Below, in pieces: positions 25,329 to 33,502 of a stretch of DNA of 41,393 bases; positions within the stretch are counted from its first letter, which is position 1; the number at the start of each line of letters is the position of its first letter. Made by a program: the position numbers and the translations under genes. The stretch comes from Butyrivibrio sp. Lineage in GTDB: Bacteria; Bacillota; Clostridia; Lachnospirales; Lachnospiraceae. The notes under the pieces are model-generated. The model worked only from the letters and a program-made list of their open reading frames with translations, searched no databases and had not been told where the DNA came from. Where the stretch lies: the NCBI RefSeq assembly GCF_015056685.1, contig NZ_SVFW01000013.1, positions 1 through 41,393 of the forward strand. Direction: 5' to 3'.

Positions 25329-26984
25329 ATGAAGGAATATGTTTTCAAAAAAGACCGCAGTGAGATACCAAAGGTCATAGATTTTATCAGGGAATGTCTT
25401 GATAAAAAGAAGATTACCAAGAAAAATGCAGTAAGACCTCTTTTGGCAGCAGAAGAGATACTTGAAAAAATCTGTGAAGTCGCCAATGATGACAGCGAAA
25501 TTATAGTTGGTGTTGAAAGCCTTTTGGGGAATGTGAAGATCAAATACAGCGGAAAAGGCGGAGAGTTCACGGTTGCTGATATTCAGGGAAAGCTTCTTTT
25601 TGGCGGATCATCTTCTATAGGAGGAAGAGCTGGGGAGGCCTTGCAGGGCCTGATACAAAAGCTCTTTGGAGAAAATCTGAATGTAAGATGTGAGAAGGGC
25701 AATATTTTTGTTAAGCAGCAGGTAAAAAAATCTCCTTATTCCAATCTTATTGTCACATTATTGGCACTTGTTCTTGGTGTTGCTACTGGGCTTTTGATGC
25801 AAAACATGCTGCCTTCAGACGTTTCAGGAACTATTACTAAGAATGTTTTTTCACCTGTGTACACGGTGCTTATCAACGCGCTTAAAATGATCGTCGCACC
25901 TTTGGTGTTCTTCTCGATTGCCAGCAGTATAGCGGAATTTTCAGATATCAGAGCTCTTGGGCGAATAGCAGGAAAGGTCGTTGCTATGTATATTCTGACT
26001 TCCGTACTTGCTATTGGCGTAGGGTATGTTACATACAATATTTTCCCTATAGGCAATCCCAATCTTGCACAGGCTGTGGATGCCGACGCTGCAGCTGCAA
26101 CCATTGCAAAAGGAGAGTCTGCGACCATTTCCATAAAGGATACATTAGTAGGAATTGTTCCCACTGATGTTATCACTCCTTTTCAGAAGTCAGATATGCT
26201 GCAGATAATCTTTATGGCAATCTGTCTGGGGCTTGCTGCAGCTACTTTGGCAAAGGCAGTGCCTATTGTTAAAGACTTTGTATCTGCTATGAACATGGCC
26301 TTTTCAAAGATTACTGCAGTGATCGTTTCATTTATGCCAGTAATGGTATTTTGCTCCATGGCCAAAATGATGGCAACGATGAAGTTTTCATCTTTTATGG
26401 ATGTTATAACTTGGATACCGGTAGTATATCTGGGAGATGTAATAATGATATGTGTTTATTTGGTCCTGCTTCTGATATTTGCAAGGCTTAATCCGTTTAA
26501 ATTCATTAGCAAGTATTATCCTGCAATGGTTTCTGCATTTACCTTATCTTCAAGTAATGCTGCCCTTCCATCATCAATCAGACAGTGCAAAAGTCTTGGT
26601 GTTTCGGAGAAGGTTTATTCATTCTCACTTCCTCTTGGCGCAACGATAAATATGGACGGAAGTTGCATAACTCTCATGATCTCAGCACTGTTTTTTGCTA
26701 GAATTTACCAGCTTCCTGTGACAGGCGCAATGCTTCTTCAGCTGTTCATCGCTATTATTGTACTGTCAGTGGGGTCTCCCGGAGTTCCAGGAGGGAATCT
26801 TGTGTGCCTTACTCTTCTTATACCGCAGATTGGCATACCTGCTGAGGCAATAAGTCTTGTCATGGGACTTTATCCGATAATATCCATGATGCAGACAATG
26901 GCTAATGTTACCGGTGATGCAGTAGTCACCACAATAGCAGCACGGTCGGAAGATATGGTGGATATAAAGAAATACAATCAATAA
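25329..26984 (+). CDS. SLC1-type dicarboxylate/amino acid:cation symporter with kinase-like N-terminal domain
   Basis: A 551-residue protein. Residues ~137-545 form an SLC1 (glutamate transporter-type) symporter with SSNAALPSS, LPLGATINMDGS, GSPGVPGG and NVTGDAVVTT. Residues 1-~130 are an added cytoplasmic domain that aligns with the RsbW-like ATPase encoded at 27011 (IPKVIDFIRECLDKK, then LLAAEEILEKI). The N-box Asn is replaced by Lys, so it probably does not phosphorylate. The fusion suggests a transporter that feeds substrate status into the partner-switching circuit, which is inference. GAAGGAG precedes the ATG. Confidence 0.88.
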   Translation: MKEYVFKKDRSEIPKVIDFIRECLDKKKITKKNAVRPLLAAEEILEKICEVANDDSEIIVGVESLLGNVKIKYSGKGGEFTVADIQGKLLFGGSSSIGGRAGEALQGLIQKLFGENLNVRCEKGNIFVKQQVKKSPYSNLIVTLLALVLGVATGLLMQNMLPSDVSGTITKNVFSPVYTVLINALKMIVAPLVFFSIASSIAEFSDIRALGRIAGKVVAMYILTSVLAIGVGYVTYNIFPIGNPNLAQAVDADAAAATIAKGESATISIKDTLVGIVPTDVITPFQKSDMLQIIFMAICLGLAAATLAKAVPIVKDFVSAMNMAFSKITAVIVSFMPVMVFCSMAKMMATMKFSSFMDVITWIPVVYLGDVIMICVYLVLLLIFARLNPFKFISKYYPAMVSAFTLSSSNAALPSSIRQCKSLGVSEKVYSFSLPLGATINMDGSCITLMISALFFARIYQLPVTGAMLLQLFIAIIVLSVGSPGVPGGNLVCLTLLIPQIGIPAEAISLVMGLYPIISMMQTMANVTGDAVVTTIAARSEDMVDIKKYNQ

Positions 26985-27010
26985 GATGTGGAGTCAGTAA
27001 TACCAAATGT

Positions 27011-27457
27011 ATGGAAGAGAACAGTATTAAGAATCAGGACAGGCTTGACATAGAGGCTGATTTGGAAAACCTGCCTGTAGTAACAGATTTTGTTGAGCAG
27101 AGAGTTCGTAAACTGAATTCTTCGCAAAAGGAAGTGTCACAGACGCTTATAGTGACAGAAGAACTGTTTGCGAATATAGCAAGCTATGCTTACGGTCAGG
27201 ACACAGGCATGGCTACTTTGATTGTGGAGATTTCCAGGGATGATAATTCTATAGAGATAACATTTATAGACAGCGGAGTTCGCTACAACCCTCTGGACAA
27301 AGAAGATCCTGATATAACTCTGAAGGCTAAGGAGAGGCAAAAAGGTGGACTGGGCATCTTTTTTGTTAGGAAGAAAGTAGACAGTATAATCTACAGATAT
27401 GAAGAAGGAAAGAACATACTAACGATAGAAAAGACGTTTCGTGGGAATGACAGATAA
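27011..27457 (+). CDS. RsbW-like HATPase anti-sigma/switch kinase
   Basis: A 148-residue GHKL ATPase of the anti-sigma kinase type. It has NLPVVTDFVEQRVRKL, the N-box TEELFANIASYAYG, the G1-like box TFIDSGVRYNPL and the G2-like GGLGIFFVRKKVD. It should phosphorylate the STAS protein and hold an output partner until the STAS protein is dephosphorylated. The partner is not obvious; the ECF sigma factor of this locus is one candidate. The usable ATP-binding boxes contrast with the degenerate copy fused to the symporter upstream. Confidence 0.88.
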   Translation: MEENSIKNQDRLDIEADLENLPVVTDFVEQRVRKLNSSQKEVSQTLIVTEELFANIASYAYGQDTGMATLIVEISRDDNSIEITFIDSGVRYNPLDKEDPDITLKAKERQKGGLGIFFVRKKVDSIIYRYEEGKNILTIEKTFRGNDR

Positions 27458-27470
27458 AAAGGAGGCTGTT

Positions 27471-27839
27471 ATGGGAACCAGAGAAGAAAAGTTAAAAGAG
27501 ATATTTGAGAATGAGGAACTGTTTAATAAACTGTTACATCTCAAAAGTGGCAGAGAGGTTCAGGATTTTTTATCAGAGCATGGTGTTGAAATGACGATGG
27601 AGGAAATTCATGGACTGGGAGAGCTCCTTTCCGGGGTTGCCAGTGGAAAAATTACAAAGGAGACGCTTGAAAAAATCGAAAGCGGAGAACTTTCAGAGGA
27701 AGAACTTGAGGAGGTATCCGGTGGTGGACTGTTTTTTTTAGGCGGAATTGTTTTTGCTGTTTGTGTGACAACAGCTTTGGATTACTTCGGCATCATCGGT
27801 GCACAAGATATAGTAAATCAGGATTTTGATTGGAATTGA
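27471..27839 (+). CDS. RiPP precursor 6 (Nif11-like leader, core ending Trp-Asn)
   Basis: A 122-residue precursor starting at ATG 27471, supported by AAAGGAGG. The leader of 85 residues shows LKEIFENEELFNKLL and QDFLSEHGVEMTMEEI and ends SEEELEEVSGG. The core is the longest at 37 residues: a hydrophobic start (FFLGGIVFAVCVTTALDYFG) and a polar, acidic end NQDFDWN. It is the only core whose Trp is not last. It sits between the switch kinase and phosphatase genes, 13 bases after the former, so it is transcribed with the sensing cassette. Confidence 0.85.
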   Translation: MGTREEKLKEIFENEELFNKLLHLKSGREVQDFLSEHGVEMTMEEIHGLGELLSGVASGKITKETLEKIESGELSEEELEEVSGGGLFFLGGIVFAVCVTTALDYFGIIGAQDIVNQDFDWN

Positions 27840-27857
27840 TGAATTGGAGACAATCTT

Positions 27858-30026
27858 ATGAGGAGCAAAATAATGCGCCTTTGTGTCACCATTGTAGTGA
27901 CCGCAATAATCGCATTCTTTGTCAGCGGACTTATAGAGGTAATGCTGATACAAAAAATGGTTGGCGAAGCAGGTGAAAACCAGACGATTACCCTTAAAGA
28001 AAAATCTCAGGAGACACTTACAGGAATTGTGGAGGGCAGTCTTAAACAGACTATACGGCAGGCTGCGGACAATTCCAACGATGAGTTTTGGAGCCTTGAT
28101 CATGATTTCAGAATCTTAGGTGAGCAGGTTCAGGATGTTTTTATGCATCCGGAGAACTACAGCGAGGTTCCTGTTAACCCTCCGAGTAAGGCTAATGCCG
28201 GTAAGTATGTGCAGCAGTTAATGTTTGCTGACTGGGCTGATCAGAACGATCAGGAGACCATGCGGATGGTAAGAAAGCTGGGTAATCTTTCACCCATTAT
28301 GGCAGAGATCATAAGGGGAAACAGCGACTATACCATGGACTGTTATATAGCCCTCCCCAGCGGAGTTACTATTGCCATGGACAAAATGTCCGAACAGAAA
28401 TTTGAGGAGGATGGAAAGGTAAAAAACTATGATCCAACCTCCAGAGCCTGGTATCAGGGAGCGGTAGAAAAACAGGATATGTATTTTTCTGCGGCAGTTC
28501 ACAGTTATTTTTACGATCTTACTGAGGTTGTATTTGGTTATCCTATATACGTTGACGGAGAGCTTGTGGCTGTCCTTGAGGGCTCTACTAAGCTTGATGC
28601 CCTTCAGCAGCTTGTTTCAGAGCTTAGCTTTAGCGAAAACAGTTTTTCAATTCTTATAAGCGGCGATGGACAGCTTGTCTATTCTCCGAGGACGGAGGGC
28701 GACCTTGCCATGGACGATATGCTTTCTACAGACATCAGAGAAACCGCCAACCCTGAGCTTAACGATTTGGTAGCCAGGGCTCTTTCGCTTGAAGAGGGCT
28801 TTACCAGTGTGCATATCGACGGCGAAAAATATTATGTTGCCTATGCTCCGTTAAAAATAATGGGCTGGACTCAGATGATGTTTATCGGAGAAAAAGAACT
28901 GCTGAACTCAACGGATTCTCTTCTTGAGGAAATCGACAATTCAAATACTCAGACATTTTCAAAGTTTCAGGGAAGGATAAGGAGAACTACAATCGTAATC
29001 CTTATTGTCATGCTGCTTCTTATATTCAATGCAGCAATGGCATCTGCTATCATTTCGAAAAGGATGGTAACACCTATTAATACCATGACTGAGAGAGTTA
29101 AGAACATGGATGGGGATGATATGTCCTTTGAAATGGAAGAGGTTTATAAAACAAAGGATGAGATAGAGGTTCTGGCAGGCGTTTTCCATAAACTGACCTA
29201 TAAGCTTAAGAATTATATCAATGAAGTAGCCAGAATTTCAGCGGAGAAAGAACGTATAGATACAGAGATGGCCACTGCCAACAAGATTCAGGACTCCATG
29301 CTTCCCAGAATCTTCCCTGCATTTCCGGATAGACCTGAGTTTGAGCTTTACGCAGACATGAAGCCAGCCAAGGAAGTTGGAGGAGATCTGTACGATTATT
29401 ATTTTTTAGATGATGACCATCTGGCCATGGTGATAGGAGATGTTTCCGGAAAAGGAATATCGGCAGCCCTCTTTATGGTAATGACCAAGCATATAATACA
29501 AAGTCAGGTGATGCTCCATGGCGGTGATGTATACAAAGCAATTGAAGGTGTCAATGCCCTTCTGATGGAAGAAAATGCTGCAGGAATGTTTGTGACAGTG
29601 TGGCTTGGGGTGCTGAATGTTACAACAGGGGCGCTGTCCTATGTCAATGCAGGCCATGAATACCCTATCATCTGCAGAAAGGGCGGACAGTATGAACTAT
29701 ATAAGGATAACCATGGCTCACCTGTTGCCTGCAGGAAGAAGATCAAAATAAAGCTGAATGAAATAACCCTTAATCCGGGAGATGTACTTTATCTCTATAC
29801 CGATGGAATTACTGAGGCAACAGACAGTGACTTTAAGATGTTCGGACATGACAGAATTCTTGAAGTGCTCAATGCCAGGAAGGAAGCTACTGTGCTTGAG
29901 CTTGATAAGACTGTCCGGGCTGCGGTAGATGAGTTTGTAGGAGAAGCTGACCAGTTTGATGACATGACTACGCTCTGCATCAGATACAATGGACCTGAAA
30001 AAGGGAAAACAAAAAAAGATACTTAA
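27858..30026 (+). CDS. Membrane PP2C (SpoIIE/RsbU-type) phosphatase with dCache-like sensor and HAMP
   Basis: A 722-residue signalling protein. It has a membrane span at residues ~8-29, a large extracellular dCache-like sensor (about 30-370, with DPTSRAWYQGAVEKQ, typical of Cache ligand domains), a second span at about 376-398, and a HAMP domain. The C-terminal PPM/SpoIIE phosphatase has VGGDLYDYYFL, MVIGDVSGKGISAALFM, YVNAGHEYP, LYTDGITEA and QFDDMTTL, so the metal-binding Asp residues are present. It should dephosphorylate the STAS protein in response to an outside signal. It follows precursor 6 by 18 bases. Confidence 0.92.
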   Translation: MRSKIMRLCVTIVVTAIIAFFVSGLIEVMLIQKMVGEAGENQTITLKEKSQETLTGIVEGSLKQTIRQAADNSNDEFWSLDHDFRILGEQVQDVFMHPENYSEVPVNPPSKANAGKYVQQLMFADWADQNDQETMRMVRKLGNLSPIMAEIIRGNSDYTMDCYIALPSGVTIAMDKMSEQKFEEDGKVKNYDPTSRAWYQGAVEKQDMYFSAAVHSYFYDLTEVVFGYPIYVDGELVAVLEGSTKLDALQQLVSELSFSENSFSILISGDGQLVYSPRTEGDLAMDDMLSTDIRETANPELNDLVARALSLEEGFTSVHIDGEKYYVAYAPLKIMGWTQMMFIGEKELLNSTDSLLEEIDNSNTQTFSKFQGRIRRTTIVILIVMLLLIFNAAMASAIISKRMVTPINTMTERVKNMDGDDMSFEMEEVYKTKDEIEVLAGVFHKLTYKLKNYINEVARISAEKERIDTEMATANKIQDSMLPRIFPAFPDRPEFELYADMKPAKEVGGDLYDYYFLDDDHLAMVIGDVSGKGISAALFMVMTKHIIQSQVMLHGGDVYKAIEGVNALLMEENAAGMFVTVWLGVLNVTTGALSYVNAGHEYPIICRKGGQYELYKDNHGSPVACRKKIKIKLNEITLNPGDVLYLYTDGITEATDSDFKMFGHDRILEVLNARKEATVLELDKTVRAAVDEFVGEADQFDDMTTLCIRYNGPEKGKTKKDT

Positions 30027-30044
30027 AAGATTGAAAGGAAAGAT

Positions 30045-30371
30045 ATGACTAACAGAAACGAAAAATTAAAGGAAATTTTCAGCGATGAGGCGAAGGTGAA
30101 AGAAGTACTGTCAATCGAAGATCCTGAAAAGGCGCGTGAATGGTTCTCTGAACATGGAGTGGAGTTTTCTATTGATGAGATACATAGACTCGGAGAGACA
30201 ATCAATAAGATTAGCAGGGGTGAAATAACCCAGGAGGATCTGAATAAATCAGATGAGCTTTCAGAAGATGACCTTGAAGATGTGGCAGGAGGAAGCGAAG
30301 CAGATAAGTTCCTGGCTTATTTGTGTGCTGTAGGGATGCTTGGAATAGCTGCAATAGCAATACCCTGGTAA
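30045..30371 (+). CDS. RiPP precursor 7 (Nif11-like leader, Trp-terminal core)
   Basis: A 108-residue precursor. The leader (83 residues) has LKEIFSDEAKVKEVLSIED, AREWFSEHGVEFSIDEI and ends SEDDLEDVAGG. The core is 25 residues, starts with the polar SEADK and continues as a hydrophobic helix (CAVGMLGIAAIAI), with one Cys and the end IPW. It is the last precursor of the array and follows the phosphatase gene by 18 bases. Its leader is closest to that of precursor 1. Confidence 0.88.
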   Translation: MTNRNEKLKEIFSDEAKVKEVLSIEDPEKAREWFSEHGVEFSIDEIHRLGETINKISRGEITQEDLNKSDELSEDDLEDVAGGSEADKFLAYLCAVGMLGIAAIAIPW

Positions 30372-30492
30372 ATAGATCCGGTATGGAGATTTAATTTATT
30401 TTTGGAAGAGCCTGACATTTTGAGCTTTATAAGGACAAACAGCATAAAACAAGACTGCAAGTAAAACTATACCCGAAAGGGGAAGATGGTAT

Positions 30493-31425
30493 ATGATACT
30501 GGGAAGAGAAGTCATTCCATATCTTGCGCGTACTTATAAACAACTTTACCTTATTCCGGGTAGTGACGGAGCAGATGAGAAGTATAGAGCTATAGTAAGG
30601 CGCGGTGAAGATTTATCTGAAAAGACACTTGCTCATTTTACTATGTCGGATAATGATAGCTTGGTGTTTACAGAAACACCTGCGGGGATTGTTCAGGTAA
30701 TATCTCTCTATGAAAGAAATGATTTTGAGATATTCATACAGATAATGGCGAACAGATGCAAGAAAAAGGTTATTCCGCGAACACAGGGAGCTGCTATCAT
30801 AGATGGTGTTATAAACTGGGATAAGATAAATGCCCACAAGAAGGAATTCTTAGAGAAAGAAATTGCACGGGGGAATTATTTCCCTGATTGGAGTGCAGAA
30901 TTTAGGAGATTTACTTCCAATAAATGTAATTACCAGGATGGGATAATCGTTCTTTCAGTGGGACCATATAGTGGGATTTCAGCATCTGAGCTTGGTTTCT
31001 CCGAATCGGAATGGATTGAGCTTTCAGCGGTCATAAGAAAATATCACGAGTGTACACATTTTATATGCCGGAGGCTGTATCCGGATCAGATCGATCCTAT
31101 ATGGGATGAAGTTGTAGCGGATGCAGTAGGTATTTTTGCTGCATTTGGAAGGTACGATAGTGATATGGCACTTAAGTTCCTGGGAGTTGATGAAAGCGGA
31201 TATAAAGGCGGAAGGCTTGAAAACTATCTGGAAGAATGCATCGAAGAACGGTCCAAAAACCTTAAACTGGATAAAATGTCAAAACTTGTCAGTACGTATG
31301 TCAAGCTCTTCTCAAAAATAATAAGTGAAAGTGGAACTAATAATCCGTTTGAAATACTAAAACATTTAGAATGCAATTATGAGCTTTATAGAATTTATCC
31401 TGGAAAACAGAATAAAAGTCAATAA
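30493..31425 (+). CDS. Putative zincin-type protein of unknown function
   Basis: A 310-residue soluble protein that I do not place in a named family with certainty. Residues ~192-215 read RKYHECTHFICRRLYP with a zinc-protease HExxH motif. This is followed about 20 residues later by WDEVVADAVGIFAAFGRY, where the Glu or Asp could be the third metal ligand. No signal peptide or membrane span is visible, so it acts in the cytoplasm. GAAAGGGGAAG precedes the ATG. It follows the last precursor by 121 bases in the same direction. It might trim precursors or give self-protection; both are inference. Confidence 0.7.
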   Translation: MILGREVIPYLARTYKQLYLIPGSDGADEKYRAIVRRGEDLSEKTLAHFTMSDNDSLVFTETPAGIVQVISLYERNDFEIFIQIMANRCKKKVIPRTQGAAIIDGVINWDKINAHKKEFLEKEIARGNYFPDWSAEFRRFTSNKCNYQDGIIVLSVGPYSGISASELGFSESEWIELSAVIRKYHECTHFICRRLYPDQIDPIWDEVVADAVGIFAAFGRYDSDMALKFLGVDESGYKGGRLENYLEECIEERSKNLKLDKMSKLVSTYVKLFSKIISESGTNNPFEILKHLECNYELYRIYPGKQNKSQ

Positions 31426-31517
31426 ATATCTTAACAGGGTGCTGTAGCTTTTGGGCATTACAGGTCCTGCTATTGCCCTTGGACTTCATTGAGGGATATT
31501 TAGGGATATAACCTATG

Positions 31518-31560
31518 AAAAAAGCGATCGGTGGATTTTGAATCCATAGGTTGCTTTTTT
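31518..31560 (+). terminator. Bidirectional terminator after the RiPP/zincin operon
   Basis: AAAAAAGC (31518-31525) and GCTTTTTT (31553-31560) enclose an inner stem TGGATT-TTG-AATCCA (31532-31546). An ACCTATG just upstream (31511) can pair alternatively with CATAGGT inside the stem. The symmetric A and T runs allow use in both directions. Confidence 0.7.
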
Positions 31561-31576
31561 ATAGCTTTAAATAATT

Positions 31577-31690
31577 GGATAATCAAACTTTTTGAGGGTT
31601 TGCCAAGCGTTTTGAGGGTCTGACTTGAGGGTCAGGCCCTTTTAGTATGGGGAGTTTTTGAGGGTTTGGTTTGAGGGTCTAGTTTGAGGG
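31577..31690. repeat. Second copy of the TTTGAGGGTC repeat element end
   Basis: The first 46 bases are identical to 22244-22289, and similarity continues for another ~15 bases. Further TTTGAGGGT units follow at 31656-31695 in the same orientation. No inverted right end like that at 22579 is present, so this is a solo end or a decayed element. GGATAATCAA, the first ten bases, appears again at 31786. The two copies bracket precursors 4-7, the radical SAM gene and the sensing cassette. Confidence 0.6.
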
Positions 31691-31791
31691 TCTGAATTTA
31701 AGGCTCATTTTTAAAGCCCACAGATTACTCCGCAGGCTTTGTTATCAGTTAGGAAGGTAAATCTGTTGCGTTAAGGAAAACCTCTGGATAA

Positions 31792-31998
31792 TCAAGTTTA
31801 TTCCCATCAGGCAAAACAAGTTATAGTGACATCATAGAGGATAAAGTGGATTTTGGCTTTTTTGGAGAGATGCTTGTGGGATTGACAATAGTGCCAGAAC
31901 AAGCTTCTCTTGAGCTTGCACTTAGCAATTATGGTGATGATGTCAGAGTATTTAAGACAAAGATCAAATACTGCTCTTTTTGTGGAAGAGAGCTTTAG
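31792..31998 (+). pseudogene. 5'-truncated small zinc-knuckle gene fragment
   Basis: An open frame without a good start encodes EDKVDFGFFGEMLVGL, PEQASLELALSNYGDDV and ends YCSFCGREL, a CxxC ending common in small ICE proteins. An ATG at 31870 gives only 42 residues and has no proper ribosome binding site at its usual distance. The 5' limit coincides with the GGATAATCAA repeat unit. I read it as the 3' remnant of a small zinc-binding protein gene. Confidence 0.45.
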
Positions 31999-32036
31999 TT
32001 GGGAGCAGAGCAGTAAAATGCACTGCTTTTACTGCT

Positions 32037-32786
32037 CTATAGGGAAGCAAAGGTCACGACTGTTTCGCTCATATCTTCAAGCCGGATGCAGATGACACCA
32101 TATTCATTAGGATCAAGGACGTTTCTTGGACCGTAGGAGCAGCCGCCATCTATAAGGAGCACGTTCTGCTCATGAAATGCCTGTAACTTGACATCAAGCC
32201 CGGCTACTCTTTGCACTGGCACATGACCTATCACAAAGTCCCAGTCTTTCTCAGTATAGTGGTCAATTGGAATTTCAAGATCATACCTGTAGGGCGTCTT
32301 CCATACGATATTCCAGATGACTCGGTTGTTGCATTCTTTGTATTCTTTATCAATGCATTCCTCGTTGAAATATGAGTGTGTTAAGCATATGGTCCTTCCA
32401 TCCGTGTCGATTAACGTGGTCAGCTTTCTTGTCAGGAGCCATTCTACGAGATCTTTTCTATCAGATTCATTGAGTGAACAATACTGATCAAATGTCTCAT
32501 CACCGCCATTATAGTACATCCACAACTCTGTACTGTCTCCCGGCAGATCTTCTGAATATCCATCAAGATCAATAGAATTAAGCATCATGTACTCATGATT
32601 ACCGATGAGAAGATCCATGTTAGGAGTGTCTTTTATTTTCTGAAGTATCTTTATCCCATCAGGGCCCCTGTCTATGGCATCTCCAAGAACATACAGGAAG
32701 TCATTCTCAGAGAAATCTATTACATCCAGTAGTTTTTCAAAGATGCCATATTGCCCGTGAAGGTCGGATATAGCGTAGGTTGACAT
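32037..32786 (-). CDS. Calcineurin-like metallophosphatase (PPP/diadenosine tetraphosphatase type)
   Basis: A 249-residue phosphatase beginning MSTYAISDLHGQYGIFEKLL with the metal motifs DLHG, GDAIDRGPD, GNHEYM and a later IGHVPV. It matches the PPP family that includes bacterial serine/threonine phosphatases and Ap4A hydrolases. The start at 32786 is chosen because it begins the conserved domain and has AAGGAG upstream on the minus strand; the longer frame from 32870 adds an unconserved stretch. It is the only minus-strand gene in this part and often occurs as an ICE passenger. Substrate is unknown. Confidence 0.87.
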   Translation of the reverse strand: MSTYAISDLHGQYGIFEKLLDVIDFSENDFLYVLGDAIDRGPDGIKILQKIKDTPNMDLLIGNHEYMMLNSIDLDGYSEDLPGDSTELWMYYNGGDETFDQYCSLNESDRKDLVEWLLTRKLTTLIDTDGRTICLTHSYFNEECIDKEYKECNNRVIWNIVWKTPYRYDLEIPIDHYTEKDWDFVIGHVPVQRVAGLDVKLQAFHEQNVLLIDGGCSYGPRNVLDPNEYGVICIRLEDMSETVVTFASL

Positions 32787-32988
32787 AATGTGCTCCTTTA
32801 TATTTTGCTGAAAAAGTGAAATAACCGTTCCAAAATCACTGAAGTAATTATGTAAACTAAGAACGGCCACCTCTATAATGATAACATCAACAGAAAAATA
32901 AAAAAGTTTGTAAACATACAGAAAGAGGAAAAACCGATGGATAGAAAAAAGTAACTGCTAATGATGTTGTGCGAAAGAGGTGAGTGTT

Positions 32989-33201
32989 ATGATGACATTG
33001 TTGTTTATGGTTTTATTCTTCGGTATATTTGGAAAGCTTATAGGATTTGCATTCAGGGCATCCTGGAGCATCATGAAGGTGATGCTGTATATCGTATTCC
33101 TGCCTGCGATATTGATGATAATGCTGTTTGGCGGGTTAATATATATTGCACTTCCGATACTTGTAATAGTAGGGCTGGTAAGTCTTTTCAGCCGTGCATG
33201 A
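32989..33201 (+). CDS. Small hydrophobic membrane protein
   Basis: A protein of about 70 residues made of two or three membrane spans (about residues 3-22, 29-48, 50-66). AGAGGTGA precedes the ATG. It lies 23 bases before the GlsB-like gene and is probably co-transcribed. I do not recognise a family. Upstream (32787-32988) the divergent region holds a TATAAT at 32874 and an inverted pair CCGTTC/GAACGG (32825 and 32861). Confidence 0.65.
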   Translation: MMTLLFMVLFFGIFGKLIGFAFRASWSIMKVMLYIVFLPAILMIMLFGGLIYIALPILVIVGLVSLFSRA

Positions 33202-33224
33202 GTAATTGATGAGGAGGAGAGAAC

Positions 33225-33458
33225 ATGGGAATAATAATGGGACTTATTCTTGGAGCCATTGCAGGCTTCGTTGCAAGTAGGATCATGGGAGAGTCTTCAG
33301 GAACTCTTAAGAACATTCTTCTGGGAATCGGAGGAGGATTTGTCGGAGGCCTGGTGTTCAATCTTATAGGATTATCCGCCAACGGATGGATTGGCAGCCT
33401 TGTGGTATCGACAGTAGGAGCCTGCATCTGCATATGGCTTGGAAGAAAACTTTTTTAA
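33225..33458 (+). CDS. GlsB/YeaQ/YmgE family membrane protein
   Basis: A 77-residue, three-span, Gly-rich protein with the family pattern GLILGAIAGFVASRIMG, NILLGIGGGFVGGLVFNLIG and a C-terminal VGACICIWLGRKLF. Such proteins are linked to envelope stress and are often called transglycosylase-associated, without a proven enzymatic role. GATGAGGAGGAG gives a very strong ribosome binding site. Confidence 0.85.
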   Translation: MGIIMGLILGAIAGFVASRIMGESSGTLKNILLGIGGGFVGGLVFNLIGLSANGWIGSLVVSTVGACICIWLGRKLF

Positions 33459-33470
33459 CGTAAAGCAAAG

Positions 33471-33502
33471 GCGCAGCTGGTGTTCATAGACATCGGCTGC
33501 GC
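33471..33502 (+). terminator. Hairpin terminator after the GlsB-like gene
   Basis: GCGCAGC (33471-33477) pairs with GCTGCGC (33496-33502), preceded by AAAG and followed by CTTTAG. The T-run is short, so termination may be partial. Confidence 0.5.

Noticed and set aside
33188..33433. Minus-strand frame opposite the GlsB-like gene
   Set aside because: Pro-rich antisense of a Gly-rich membrane protein gene; no start signal.
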